A stretch of DNA of 64,000 nt from Bacillota bacterium (GCA_023411645.1 JAEYON010000033.1:4090-68089), one strand, 5' to 3'; shown: positions 9,142 through 18,060, counted from the first letter of the stretch. Program-made: numbers and translations. The notes: a model not told the origin generated them from the letters alone.

Positions 9142-10122
9142 TTATTCAATTCCTTTAAACAGCTTGTCATGACGGCCTTCATATGGGGCGTTGATAAGAA
9201 GTGGCTTGAGGAAGGCGGCTGTTTTAACGACACCATCAGCTCGGCTCATGGTCACATCCTCATGCTCGTAGCTCAGTACATAGTTGTATCCGACCATAGA
9301 GAGCTCTGTGATGACCTTCTTCCATTGTACGCTTCCCCAACCTGGTATTCTAAACCTGAAGGCGCGGTCAAGTCTCTGCCAGTCGCCCTGCATCAATATT
9401 CCGCCGACTTCGATGTTATGCTCAACAATTTCACCGTCTTTTGCGTGTACGTGGAATATTCTGTCGCCAAGTCTGTCAATGAAGTTCTCAACCTTGAGGC
9501 CGAGGTAAATCAAGTTGGCAGGATCCAGATTGTAGCCAAGGCAGGGATGGTTGTCCACGAGCTTGATGGCTCTTTCTGCGGTATGAATATCATAGATGAG
9601 GTTGTTTGGGTGGGGCTCAACAGCGAACTTCACGCCGTATTCTTTGAATTTATCAAGGATTGGGACAAATTTTTCAGCAAATTCGTTCTCCATAACGGAC
9701 CAGCCCTGACTGTAAGGGAAAGGGAAGTAACGGCCAAAGTTTTCTACTCCGGTAAAACCGTTTACTACGGGAACCTCAAGGGCACTTGCTGCCTGTGCAG
9801 TCCTGAGCAGACTTTCAGTACCAAATTTAATCTTCTCTTCCTTTGTTCCTTTATATATGCCATCTGTATCTACGCCATGAGGGCCAAGGATCAACAGAGA
9901 ATCTGCATGGTTGCTCAAAGCAGAAATGGTTAAGCCGTAGCCTTCGACCATGGATTTGATCTTTTTGGCATTGCTGCCTTTCAAGACTTCTTTTGGGTCA
10001 AATTGACCGTTATCTTCGTAAGCGGGTATTTCCAGGGCCTCATATCCGTTTTCCGCTGCTAGCTTAGCAACTTCCTCCAGCGGTTTTTCAGTATAATTTG
10101 CTGTGAAAAAACCAAGTTTCAT
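9142..10122 (-). CDS. Sugar phosphate isomerase/epimerase (xylose isomerase-like TIM barrel)
   Basis: A 326-residue TIM-barrel protein of the AP endonuclease 2/xylose isomerase-like family, which isomerises or epimerises keto-sugars with a divalent metal. Metal-ligand regions can be placed at AVEPHPNN, GYNLDPAN, HVHAKDGE and SYEHED. The ribosome site GGAGG sits between two in-frame ATGs, so the start is 10122 and not 10137. It is the promoter-proximal gene of the unit with the zinc dehydrogenase and is divergent from the Old Yellow Enzyme homologue. The substrate is unknown; D-tagatose 3-epimerase-like or inosose-type activity are options. Confidence 0.85.
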   Translation of the reverse strand: MKLGFFTANYTEKPLEEVAKLAAENGYEALEIPAYEDNGQFDPKEVLKGSNAKKIKSMVEGYGLTISALSNHADSLLILGPHGVDTDGIYKGTKEEKIKFGTESLLRTAQAASALEVPVVNGFTGVENFGRYFPFPYSQGWSVMENEFAEKFVPILDKFKEYGVKFAVEPHPNNLIYDIHTAERAIKLVDNHPCLGYNLDPANLIYLGLKVENFIDRLGDRIFHVHAKDGEIVEHNIEVGGILMQGDWQRLDRAFRFRIPGWGSVQWKKVITELSMVGYNYVLSYEHEDVTMSRADGVVKTAAFLKPLLINAPYEGRHDKLFKGIE

Positions 10123-10203
10123 TTCATCATCCTCCATTTTGATAAAGTAGTAAAAAACACAATAGTAGTATTTACTAAAGATACTATGTTTATTTTAGCC
10201 CGA

Positions 10204-10236
10204 AAATGTTGCAAAGTCAATGAATTATGTTATAAT
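10204..10236 (+). promoter_or_regulatory. Promoter of the OYE-like gene with TGTTGCAA motif
   Basis: TTGCAA (10209-10214) and TATAAT (10231-10236) with a 16-base spacer. The -35 lies inside AAATGTTGCAAA (10204-10215), a 12-mer found again upstream of the pfkB operon at 11715-11726. Confidence 0.6.
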
Positions 10237-10323
10237 AGGAGTGATAAATGTGAATTATTGTTTGTATTTTGGGATTCATATTTTTAAACGCTTTGTTTAT
10301 ACTATTTTCAGGAGGTAAATACA

Positions 10324-11565
10324 ATGGATTACAAAAAAACACTTCTTTCACCGATTAAAATCGGAAACAGAACATGTCCAAACCGTTTTTTTATACAGGC
10401 AATGGAGTGTACGGATGCCGATAAGGATGGCAACCCGTCTGACTTAACCTACCGGAGATATGAGAACTTATTCCGCGGCGAAGCCGGTATGGTCACGCTG
10501 GAGGCCATTTCAATAACAGATAAGAGCAGATCGAGAATTGAGCAGCTTTTAATCATGCCTAAAAACGAGAAGGCTCTGGCACAGTTTGTGAAACGTATGA
10601 AAGAGATCAACCCAAATGCTTTGTTTGTATTTCAACTCACCCATTCAGGTGAACTGAGTCATCCTGGTTTCTCACGCCGTGTATGTATAAAGCCGCTCCC
10701 CGGGTATGGAGGCGACGTTCTGACGGAAGAAGAGTTTGAAGAAATCATGAATCAATTTGTCCTCGCTGCAAAGATTGCCCACAGCGCAGGTGCTGACGGG
10801 ATAGATATGAAGCTGTGCCACGGCTACCTGGGCTCGCAGGTCCTGCGTCCTTATAATGATCGCAAATGGAAATATGGCGGCTCTTGGGAAAACAGACGCC
10901 AGTTTGCTTTTGACCTTTATGAGAGGATACAAAAAGAAGTAAACGATAAGAACTTTTTGATTGGTTCAAAGATATCGGCATGGGAAGGCTTCCCGGGAGG
11001 CTTTGGCACCATGGGCCCGGACAACCCGATTATAGATCTGACAGAGCCTATCGACCTGATTAAAGGGCTTGAGGAGAGAGGCGCGCAGTACTTTGTGCAG
11101 TCTGCAGGCAGCCCGTCCATAACTGTAAGTCTGACACAAGCTGATAAAAATTCTCCGTATTTTGCATACTTGCACATGGGATTTGCAAAGGCTTTCAAAG
11201 ACAATTTGAAACCGGAAACCGTTGTAATCGGATCCAACTATTCACTCTTCCGTGACGGCAAGAATAAGCTATGTGCCGTTACAGAGGAGCAAAGCTCATT
11301 ATTTAACTTTGGCGCAATGAATATTGAAAGAGGGTATGTGGATATGCTTGCCCTTGGACGTCAGTCGTTTGCTGATCCTTTGCTTCCCTTAAAGCTGAGG
11401 GAGGGCCGCGAGAATGAAATCAAGTACTGTACCGTATGTGACAACTGCCTCGAGCTTTTGATCCAGCAAAGCCCGATCGGATGTACTACTTACAATAAAT
11501 ACTATACGGATGTACTCGTAAAAACACGTAAAGAAAAAGGGCGACTGAAAGTTAATCACACTTGA
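10324..11565 (+). CDS. NADH:flavin oxidoreductase, Old Yellow Enzyme family
   Basis: A 413-residue FMN-dependent TIM barrel. Family features are the N-terminal SPIKIGNRTCPNRFF, the barrel segment AHSAGADGIDMKLCHGYLGSQ (the usual H-G-Y-L-x-x-Q-F-L region) and QVLRPYNDR. The C-terminal CTVCDNCLELL carries cysteines as in the larger 2,4-dienoyl-CoA reductase group, but the NAD-binding domains of those enzymes are missing; this is a single-domain form with a Cys tail. It reduces activated C=C bonds; substrate unknown. CAGGAGGT precedes the ATG. It is alone on its transcript, between the isomerase-dehydrogenase pair and the pfkB operon. Confidence 0.85.
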   Translation: MDYKKTLLSPIKIGNRTCPNRFFIQAMECTDADKDGNPSDLTYRRYENLFRGEAGMVTLEAISITDKSRSRIEQLLIMPKNEKALAQFVKRMKEINPNALFVFQLTHSGELSHPGFSRRVCIKPLPGYGGDVLTEEEFEEIMNQFVLAAKIAHSAGADGIDMKLCHGYLGSQVLRPYNDRKWKYGGSWENRRQFAFDLYERIQKEVNDKNFLIGSKISAWEGFPGGFGTMGPDNPIIDLTEPIDLIKGLEERGAQYFVQSAGSPSITVSLTQADKNSPYFAYLHMGFAKAFKDNLKPETVVIGSNYSLFRDGKNKLCAVTEEQSSLFNFGAMNIERGYVDMLALGRQSFADPLLPLKLREGRENEIKYCTVCDNCLELLIQQSPIGCTTYNKYYTDVLVKTRKEKGRLKVNHT

Positions 11566-11599
11566 TATATGCTAGTTGAATCATAATTATTTGCTGCGT

Positions 11600-11644
11600 A
11601 AAAAAAAAGAGGGGCCCGCACATTTCGTGAAGGGTCTCTTTTTA
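11600..11644 (+). terminator. Rho-independent terminator after OYE-like gene
   Basis: An imperfect hairpin with outer AAAAAGAG/CTCTTTTT and inner CCC/GGG pairs, ending in a T run at 11638-11643. Confidence 0.7.
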
Positions 11645-11714
11645 CGTCTTTACATTATTAGCGCGGCAAGAGTAACCGGGTTTGTGATGTTGATTAAGAT
11701 TTGGAGATGACCGC

Positions 11715-11768
11715 AAATGTTGCAAAAAATTTTTATATGTTGATTTAATGTGGTTTTATTGATATAAT
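11715..11768 (+). promoter_or_regulatory. Promoter of the pfkB-aldolase-DeoR-kinase operon
   Basis: TTGATT (11740-11745) and TATAAT (11763-11768) with a 17-base spacer. The 12-mer AAATGTTGCAAA lies at 11715-11726, just upstream of the -35, and matches the one at 10204-10215. Confidence 0.6.
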
Positions 11769-11822
11769 AACTCCAAGTAAAAATAAAGTCTTTGAGAATA
11801 TCACATCCCGGAGGCAGAATAA

Positions 11823-12758
11823 ATGGTAATCACAGTAACAATCAACCCGGCAATGGACAGAGTTATTAAAATAGAAAAATTTAGGCAGAATGTAACAAAC
11901 CGGATCCAAAAGCAGTTTAAATGTGTTGGAGGGAAGGGTACTCATGTTTCAATAAACTTAAGTCTGATGGGTATTAGAAGTATAGCCCTCGGCGTTGTGA
12001 TGGGACTAACTGGTGAGGATATAATAAAAGAACTGTCTGCCTATGATATCGACTTGAGGTTTATCAGACTTAATGAAGGCAGTTCCCGGACAAATTATGT
12101 TTTGGTGGATGCTGAGGGAAACAGCAGCCTGATTTCTGAAAAGGGCGAACTGATGGAACAGAATATCATAGAAAGATTGGTAAGGCAGTATGAGGACGTG
12201 ATAGGCAGCGGCGACACAGTTGTGATATCAGGAGATGCATCCAATCAAAGAGATACGTCCTTGCAGGATAGACTCATTGACATTGCTTTATCGCACAAGG
12301 CCAGATTTTGTCTTGACGCAAGCGGAGAGCATCTTGCTGCGGGAGTCAGAAGAGGACCGTTTCTGATAAAGCCGAATCTGGATGAACTGGGATTCCTTTA
12401 CGGAAAGGAGTTATCTGGGGAGAAAGATATTCTGGCAGCTCTCAGGCAGGTCCATGAAGCAGGCGCTGAAAACATAGTTGCCTCGTGCGGAGCGGAAGGC
12501 TCATATGCACTGCTTGGCGACAGGCTATACCGTGTGAACTCCGCCCCAGTTGAGGTGAAGAATACGGTTGGCTGCGGAGATGCGTTGCTTTCAGGCATTA
12601 TTGCCGGTTTTGAGATGAAGCTTAATGACGTGGATAACCTGAGGCAGGCAACAGCCATTGCGGCGGCGACTGCCATGAATGAATCGACAGTCGGCTTTGA
12701 TCCTGAAGCAGCTCAAGAGCTTATAACAGGTATTGAAGTAACAGAGCTTCGCTTTTAG
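11823..12758 (+). CDS. PfkB-family hexose kinase (1-phosphofructokinase type)
   Basis: A 311-residue ribokinase-fold kinase resembling 1-phosphofructokinase/tagatose-6-phosphate kinase. The start MVITVTINPAMDR, the substrate glycines GGKGTHVS, KPNLDEL and the catalytic NTVGCGDALLSG (usually G-A-G-D) are in family positions. It would phosphorylate a ketose phosphate to a bisphosphate. CGGAGG precedes the ATG. It leads a four-gene operon with a class II aldolase, a DeoR regulator and a rhamnulokinase-like kinase, suggesting a kinase-kinase-aldolase path for a ketose or deoxy-ketose. Exact substrate unresolved. Confidence 0.87.
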   Translation: MVITVTINPAMDRVIKIEKFRQNVTNRIQKQFKCVGGKGTHVSINLSLMGIRSIALGVVMGLTGEDIIKELSAYDIDLRFIRLNEGSSRTNYVLVDAEGNSSLISEKGELMEQNIIERLVRQYEDVIGSGDTVVISGDASNQRDTSLQDRLIDIALSHKARFCLDASGEHLAAGVRRGPFLIKPNLDELGFLYGKELSGEKDILAALRQVHEAGAENIVASCGAEGSYALLGDRLYRVNSAPVEVKNTVGCGDALLSGIIAGFEMKLNDVDNLRQATAIAAATAMNESTVGFDPEAAQELITGIEVTELRF

Positions 12759-12821
12759 TGCCGCAATATCGATTTTTTATTTATTTAAGCAAATAAACTA
12801 AATTATACCGGAGGAATGAAT

Positions 12822-13424
12822 ATGGCCATCGCTTATTATGAAGAAAGAAATAGATTAGCTTGTACGATGAAGCTGTTGTTTGACAGAAAGCTGACAAACG
12901 CAGCCGGAGGAAATGCGGCGATGCGTGTCGGGGAAAACCGCATTCTTGTTACGCCTTCCATGATGTCGGAACATAAGCATTGTGTACTCAGGCCGGAGGA
13001 AATTCTGGTGTGCGACTATGATCTGAATATAATTGAGGGAGAAGGCGTACTGTCCAGGGAATGTAAAATGCATGCCCTGATGCTAAAGAATATACCGGAG
13101 ATTGGCGCAGTGATCCATGCCCATCCCGAGTATACAATGGTATATGTTTCTGCCTCTAAGCCCATACCATCGGTGACGGAGGCTACTCAAAAGATGGGTG
13201 ATTGCGGGCTGATCGAGCAGGCGAAGGCCTACTCGCAGGATCTGGCAGACCATGTGTATGATTATTTCAAGGACAAAAGAGAACTGCTGACAAGGACCGG
13301 ACTTTGCGCACTGCTACCGCTGCATGGGACGGTCGCGGTGGGCAAGCATCTTGAGCAGGCCTTCAGTGTTGTAGAACGGATAGAATGCGATGCAAAATGC
13401 AATATTTTCCGAAAGATGATATAA
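12822..13424 (+). CDS. Class II (zinc) aldolase/adducin-family protein, fuculose-phosphate aldolase-like
   Basis: A 200-residue member of the FucA/RhaD/AraD family, which cleaves ketose 1-phosphates to dihydroxyacetone phosphate and an aldehyde or epimerises pentulose 5-phosphates. It shows the phosphate-binding TNAAGGNAAMR, the metal histidines HAHP (about 100-103), SRECKMHALM and a C-terminal LPLHGTVAVG. GGAGG at 12810-12814 lies 7 bases before the ATG at 12822; an in-frame ATG at 12816 is too close. The gene sits between pfkB and deoR and probably acts after the kinase at 14283. Confidence 0.85.
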   Translation: MAIAYYEERNRLACTMKLLFDRKLTNAAGGNAAMRVGENRILVTPSMMSEHKHCVLRPEEILVCDYDLNIIEGEGVLSRECKMHALMLKNIPEIGAVIHAHPEYTMVYVSASKPIPSVTEATQKMGDCGLIEQAKAYSQDLADHVYDYFKDKRELLTRTGLCALLPLHGTVAVGKHLEQAFSVVERIECDAKCNIFRKMI

Positions 13425-13452
13425 TATACTAATAAATGTGGAAATTTATTGT

Positions 13453-13472
13453 CATCCACATATTTATGGATG
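13453..13472 (+). promoter_or_regulatory. Inverted repeat before deoR-type gene
   Basis: CATCCA (13453-13458) and TGGATG (13467-13472) form an inverted repeat with an 8-base centre, 24 bases before the regulator start. It could be an operator or a small mRNA hairpin; only the symmetry is seen. Confidence 0.3.
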
Positions 13473-13496
13473 TGAGGTAAGAATCGGAGGTTGCGT

Positions 13497-14270
13497 ATGC
13501 TTGCATATGAGAGAAAAAGCAGGATTATTGAATATCTCGAGCAGAACGGCAAGGCGGAAGTGAATTCCCTTGCAGAAATGCTTAGTGTTGTTTCGGAGAC
13601 GATTCGAAGGGATCTACGCGAACTTGAACTTCAGGGAGTGCTCAAGAGAACTCATGGCGGCGCCATCATGCAAAACCGGAAGGAGAAGGAATATCCTGTA
13701 CATGTCAGGGTCATGAAAAACAGTGTAGAGAAGGACAGACTGTGCCAGAAAGCAGCACAGTATGTCAATGAGGGAGATCTGATATTTGTTGATAACAGCA
13801 CCACACTGGTGAATCTGATCAAATATATCGACAACAATATTCAAATGACGATTCTGACCAACTCTGTCAAAGTGCTGCAGGAGTATGCGCAATACCGTAA
13901 GGACAATGTGACAGTGATCTGCACTGGAGGGGTATTTAACAAGAATAATCTTTCTCTCTCCGGGACTTTTTCTGATAAATTTGTACGTGAATTTTTTCCT
14001 AATAAGGCTTTTCTGTCATGCCACGGAATATCGTCAGAGTATGGCTTCACGGACGGTAATCTGCTGGAAGTAGGATATAAGCGCGATATGATCAAATTGG
14101 CTGATAAGGTTTACTTTTTAATCGATCATACCAAATTCGGAAAGCTGGGACCTATCAGGCTTGGGGGACTGGATATTTGTGATGTTCTGATCACTAATCA
14201 GAAACCGGACGAAGAGATGATAGTCCAACTAAAGCAGGCAAATCCAGAAATGGAGATTGTAGTCATATAA
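13497..14270 (+). CDS. DeoR-family transcriptional regulator
   Basis: A 257-residue sugar-operon regulator. The N-terminal helix-turn-helix (about 4-55) contains the DeoR signature SETIRRDLRELELQGVLKRT, and the rest is the sugar-phosphate-sensing DeoRC domain with the usual FVDNSTT and HTKFGKLG segments. The ATG at 13497 follows GGAGG (13486-13490) by 6 bases and gives the typical start MLAYERK. It lies inside the pfkB-aldolase-kinase operon and is likely its repressor (inference). Confidence 0.92.
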   Translation: MLAYERKSRIIEYLEQNGKAEVNSLAEMLSVVSETIRRDLRELELQGVLKRTHGGAIMQNRKEKEYPVHVRVMKNSVEKDRLCQKAAQYVNEGDLIFVDNSTTLVNLIKYIDNNIQMTILTNSVKVLQEYAQYRKDNVTVICTGGVFNKNNLSLSGTFSDKFVREFFPNKAFLSCHGISSEYGFTDGNLLEVGYKRDMIKLADKVYFLIDHTKFGKLGPIRLGGLDICDVLITNQKPDEEMIVQLKQANPEMEIVVI

Positions 14271-14282
14271 CGGAGGACTAGT

Positions 14283-15773
14283 ATGGGCACGGGCACGTCA
14301 AGAAATGTACTGGCATTTGATGCAGGCGGAGGTAGTACCAGGATACAACAGATCGGGTTCACCGGCAGGAAGCTATTCCTGAATCAGATTGCCAGATTCG
14401 ACAATGGTCCGGTCATGGCGGGCGACAATTTTCAATGGGACATACTTGGAATATACAGGGACCTGAAAAACGGTCTTCAGATAGCTTCAAAACAGGGAAC
14501 AGAGATATCTTCTCTGGGAATTGATACATGGGGTAATGATTTTGCATTACTGGACAAGTCTCTATGTATGCTCGAAAATCCATTTAGTTATCGTGATAAA
14601 CGAACTGTTGGCTGTGTTGAGCAGGTCAATCAGAGAGTTGGCGGCAGGGAACTGTTTTCACGCAACGGCATACAGCAGGTGAGGATGAATACTCTCTATC
14701 AGTTGTTTTCGCTTGTAAATAACCGGCCGCATATGCTGGAGATTGCGGACAGACTTCTGTTTATACCGGAGTTGTTGGCGTGGTTTCTCACGGGAGAGCT
14801 TCATAATGAATATACAATGGCCACAATATCACAGCTTTACAGTTATGAAGCTGCCGATTGGGATTATCCGCTCATGTCCGAGTTGGGCGTGCCGGGCAAG
14901 CTGTTTTCTCCTGTTGTTATGCCGGGAACTGATATTGGCTGCCTGCTGCCTTCTGTCTGCAACAATCTTGGGATCGAGCCTATGAAGCTTATTGCGGTGG
15001 GTTCTCACGATACGGCCTCAGCGGTAGCCGCTGTTCCGAAACCGGAGGGCTCGCCGCTGTATATCAGCAGCGGTACCTGGTCCATCGTAGGCACGGAGAC
15101 ACAGACGCCTGTTATCAATTCTCAGTCATATGCATTCAACTGTGCTAATGAGGGCGGAGTTAATGGAAAGATACGGATGTTAAAAAACGTTATGGGCTTA
15201 TGGATAATGCAGGAGGTACAAAGAAGGTTTACGACCGAAGGGAGAGGCTATACTTTCGAGGAACTCGGTCAGCTTGCAGCTGCATCAAAGCCCTTCGGAG
15301 CAGTGATCGATCCTGATGACAAATCCTTCTATGAGCCGGTCGATATGCCTGAAATGATACGGGAATACTGCCGCGAAACGGGACAGGCTGTACCTGCGGA
15401 TGATGGAAGTCTTGTAAGAACGGTACTGGAAAGCCTTGCTTTTAAATATCGATTTGTCATAGAGGGGGTGGAGAGACTGACAGAAAGAACTTATGACAGC
15501 ATTAACATTATTGGAGGCGGAGCTGCAAATAATCTCCTGTGCACCTTTACAGCCAATTGCTGTAATAAAACTGTGCTTGCCGGTCCCCTTGAGGCCACGG
15601 CGCTGGGCAACGGACTGGTACAACTGGTTTCTCTCGGTGAGATTGCGAACTATGACCAGGCCAGAGCTCTGGTAAAGAGCAGCTTTCCACAGACGGAATA
15701 CCATCCGCAGGATACGGAACAGTGGGAGGAGCAATATCACAGGTTCCTCATGACTACCGGCCTCTTGAAATAA
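14283..15773 (+). CDS. Rhamnulokinase-like FGGY carbohydrate kinase
   Basis: A 496-residue FGGY kinase whose segments resemble rhamnulokinase: N-terminal FDAGGGSTRI, the catalytic region VGSHDTASAVAAVP (about 240-253), SSGTWSIVG and the C-terminal adenosine loop IIGGGAANNLL. It would phosphorylate C1 of a ketose such as L-rhamnulose or L-fuculose, giving the substrate of the class II aldolase upstream. CGGAGGACTAGT precedes the ATG, 12 bases after deoR. Substrate inferred from family and operon only. Confidence 0.85.
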   Translation: MGTGTSRNVLAFDAGGGSTRIQQIGFTGRKLFLNQIARFDNGPVMAGDNFQWDILGIYRDLKNGLQIASKQGTEISSLGIDTWGNDFALLDKSLCMLENPFSYRDKRTVGCVEQVNQRVGGRELFSRNGIQQVRMNTLYQLFSLVNNRPHMLEIADRLLFIPELLAWFLTGELHNEYTMATISQLYSYEAADWDYPLMSELGVPGKLFSPVVMPGTDIGCLLPSVCNNLGIEPMKLIAVGSHDTASAVAAVPKPEGSPLYISSGTWSIVGTETQTPVINSQSYAFNCANEGGVNGKIRMLKNVMGLWIMQEVQRRFTTEGRGYTFEELGQLAAASKPFGAVIDPDDKSFYEPVDMPEMIREYCRETGQAVPADDGSLVRTVLESLAFKYRFVIEGVERLTERTYDSINIIGGGAANNLLCTFTANCCNKTVLAGPLEATALGNGLVQLVSLGEIANYDQARALVKSSFPQTEYHPQDTEQWEEQYHRFLMTTGLLK

Positions 15774-15784
15774 TAATCAGCAAA

Positions 15785-15814
15785 AAACCCTCCGACTATG
15801 CAATCGAAGGGTTT
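15785..15814. terminator. Bidirectional terminator between convergent operons
   Basis: AAACCCT (15785-15791) pairs with AGGGTTT (15808-15814), with an inner CGA/TCG; a T-rich tract follows and an A run precedes. Confidence 0.75.
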
Positions 15815-15826
15815 ATCTTTTTGACT

Positions 15827-16471
15827 CTACTTATTTCTTGCTTCTTTGATCTTTGCAACAAATTCAGCAGCGAGCTTTGTTATACTGGCATAGTCGCCCG
15901 TTTTTGCGCCTGCAGTAAGGCTTCCGCCTGCGCCGACTGCCACCGCGCCTGCTTTGATCCATTCTCCCACATTGTCGATGCTGACTCCGCCTGTCGGCAT
16001 CATATTAGCCTGCGGCAGAGGTCCCTTGATTGCTTTAATGATCTTCGGACCGAATGCTTCACCCGGGAAGACCTTGAGGATATCGGCACCAAGCTCCATT
16101 GCTTCCACAACTCCTTCAACCGTCATGACGCCGGGCATGCAGGGAACCTGATATCTGTTGCACAGTTTGAGCGTTTCACGGCTCAGATACGGGCTGACAA
16201 CGTACTGCGCGCCGGAGAGGATTGCGATTCTTGCTGTTTCGGGATCCAGAACGGTGCCGGCGCCGATGATGATCTTACCGGAATATTCTTTTGCCAGCTC
16301 TTCGATTACTTTTGTTGCACCGGGAACTGTATAGGTAATCTCAATTGCAGCCGCGCCGCCTTCCAGACATGCATCAGTGATTTTTTTGGCCATATCCGGA
16401 TTGTCTGCTCTTACGACGACAACCAGACCGGAATCGGTTATTTTTTTTATGATTTCCCATTTTTTGCTCAT
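15827..16471 (-). CDS. eda: KDPG/KHG aldolase (2-keto-3-deoxy-6-phosphogluconate aldolase)
   Basis: A 214-residue class I aldolase that cleaves 2-keto-3-deoxy-6-phosphogluconate (and often 4-hydroxy-2-oxoglutarate) into pyruvate and an aldehyde. The catalytic Glu is in EITYTVP, the Schiff-base Lys in LKVFPGEAFGP and the phosphate-binding glycines in MPTGGVS. The AGGAGG site lies inside a longer open frame, so the start is 16471 (MSKKWEII), not 16519. It is last of the four-gene minus-strand operon and likely produces pyruvate from a keto-deoxy sugar acid. Confidence 0.92.
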   Translation of the reverse strand: MSKKWEIIKKITDSGLVVVVRADNPDMAKKITDACLEGGAAAIEITYTVPGATKVIEELAKEYSGKIIIGAGTVLDPETARIAILSGAQYVVSPYLSRETLKLCNRYQVPCMPGVMTVEGVVEAMELGADILKVFPGEAFGPKIIKAIKGPLPQANMMPTGGVSIDNVGEWIKAGAVAVGAGGSLTAGAKTGDYASITKLAAEFVAKIKEARNK

Positions 16472-16509
16472 GCTGCTTCCTCCTGTAAGTTTTTCTCTAT
16501 CCGATGGGT

Positions 16510-17085
16510 TCATTTCCACTTCGGATTGTCTACTATCACGGGCTGCCCATCTTTTTCGACGATCAGCTTTCTGTAACCTTTTGTCTCTATTGTACCATAA
16601 TCATGACCTGCATCGGCACGAAATACGAAGAAAGTTACAAGTTTTTCATTTCCCACATTGATACTTCTGTGAGCATATCTCTTAGGCACGTAGACAGCTT
16701 TGCCCGGCGTCATCAACTGTGCATCCCAGTCACCCTCCGGACTTTCCATCAGCATATAGCCCTTGCCGCTGAGACAATAGTAAACTTCAGCGGTATCCAG
16801 TATGGTATGGAAGTGGCCTTTTGTCATAAAGTATTCATTACCGACCTTGCCAGGGTAAACAATACTGGTGCCAAAAAGCAGGTCACCCGGCGTTTCCGGC
16901 AGTTTCAACTCATAAAACTCATAGACCAGCTCATCATTTGCCTTAACTGCCGCATCAAAAGCCGCGTCATCAGCATACATGCCCTTCATATTTGAAAGGA
17001 TGCGCCGGGTTGGCTCCTTCTCATTTGACATGCCTGTTTTAAGATCAAAAAACATATTAAATGGCGTTACATTTAATTCGCTCAT
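16510..17085 (-). CDS. Cupin-type (archaeal-type) glucose-6-phosphate isomerase
   Basis: A 191-residue single cupin related to the metal-dependent phosphoglucose isomerase first known from Pyrococcus (PF06560). The motif block SIVYPGKVGNEYFMTKGHFH with a later Glu in AEVYYCLSGKG matches that family closely. It interconverts glucose 6-phosphate and fructose 6-phosphate and is unrelated to classical PGI. GGAGA precedes the ATG. It sits between a shikimate dehydrogenase-like gene and KDPG aldolase, so in this operon it may isomerise another aldose phosphate (inference). Confidence 0.9.
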   Translation of the reverse strand: MSELNVTPFNMFFDLKTGMSNEKEPTRRILSNMKGMYADDAAFDAAVKANDELVYEFYELKLPETPGDLLFGTSIVYPGKVGNEYFMTKGHFHTILDTAEVYYCLSGKGYMLMESPEGDWDAQLMTPGKAVYVPKRYAHRSINVGNEKLVTFFVFRADAGHDYGTIETKGYRKLIVEKDGQPVIVDNPKWK

Positions 17086-17112
17086 ATATTTCTCCTTTTC
17101 TTCTTATTGTTA

Positions 17113-18060
17113 TCATCCATTGCGTATTTCATTTGCGATTCTGTCACATTCATCAAACAGTTTTCCTGAGATGTCTATATGGAACACTTCGGCGATGACT
17201 TGAGTCCAGCCGTGCACGAAATAGATCCAGCCGTCCTCTACGTGAAGATTTTTCTTTTCCTTCTGAGCCAGTGCCTGATGCATGAACAGCAGGTCGCCCC
17301 TATAGTTGATTTCCCAGATGAGGCTGTTTTCAGGGAATTCAACGGCATCGGTAAGAGGGGAGCCGGGTCTGTCCTTGCCAAGACCTGTCGCGTTTACGAT
17401 CAATGAATAAGGTTTGAGGCTTCTGACCAGCGCGTTGTTTTGTTCAGGCTCGGGTGTCAGGTAAAATTCTGCATTTGCATCGGGGTTGATCACTCCGACA
17501 TGTCTTTGAATTTCATCGAGTCTTGGTTTGCTTCTATTGCCAACAACAAGTCTGGAGGGGATGTTATCACCCTTGTTTTTATTAAGAAGGTAGGCGCTCA
17601 TTGCAATTGCGCTGCCGCCTGCGCCCAGGAGCAGAACCTCTCCGTCATGATCTTTGAAGAAGTTCTTCGGAACGAAGGCTTCCATTGCAAGTCCGCTGGA
17701 TATAGGATCCTTTGCATACCCCTCAAGCCTGCCGTCCTTCTTGGAAATGGAGGAGAGCTCACCAAACATGGACGCATAAGGGTCCAGATACTCAAACATA
17801 TCATGGCAGGCATTGTAAAGGTCGATTTTATGCGTGGTAACAAGAGCTCCGAGAGATAGTTCATCATTTTTAATAAAATCGACGACTTCTCTGTACACCT
17901 CAGGCTTTGCATGAATCTCAATGTCGATACCTTTGATTACTGCATCCTTGAGTCCCAAAACTTCAGCCCATCTGGGGAACACCTTCATGATGGAGGATTT
18001 GGTGGTTGTTACACCAATGAAATAAATTGTTGGTTGTGTTGCTTTTGCTGGTAGATTCAT
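17113..18060 (-). CDS. Shikimate/quinate dehydrogenase-superfamily oxidoreductase
   Basis: A 315-residue protein with the two-domain layout of AroE. The catalytic-lysine region appears as LVTTHKIDLY (AroE: T-V-P-x-K), the nucleotide turn as LLLGAGGSAIAMS (about 144-156) and the later NATGLGKDRPGSP as in AroE. The N-terminal GVTTTKSSIMKVFPRW departs from the G-x-P-x-x-H-S-x-S-P substrate motif of true shikimate dehydrogenases. That and its place in a sugar operon suggest a catabolic dehydrogenase acting on a different polyol or sugar acid. AAAGGAG precedes the ATG. Confidence 0.75.
   Translation of the reverse strand: MNLPAKATQPTIYFIGVTTTKSSIMKVFPRWAEVLGLKDAVIKGIDIEIHAKPEVYREVVDFIKNDELSLGALVTTHKIDLYNACHDMFEYLDPYASMFGELSSISKKDGRLEGYAKDPISSGLAMEAFVPKNFFKDHDGEVLLLGAGGSAIAMSAYLLNKNKGDNIPSRLVVGNRSKPRLDEIQRHVGVINPDANAEFYLTPEPEQNNALVRSLKPYSLIVNATGLGKDRPGSPLTDAVEFPENSLIWEINYRGDLLFMHQALAQKEKKNLHVEDGWIYFVHGWTQVIAEVFHIDISGKLFDECDRIANEIRNG

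Noticed and set aside
9169..9933. A 254-codon open frame on the plus strand
   Set aside because: It lies wholly antisense to the isomerase/epimerase gene, which has clear motifs and a ribosome site. The plus frame has no family features.
15722..16576. A 284-codon plus-strand open frame rich in Cys and Phe
   Set aside because: It overlaps the rhamnulokinase-like 3' end, the terminator, KDPG aldolase and cupin PGI. Its composition is that of an antisense frame, and no ribosome site is seen.
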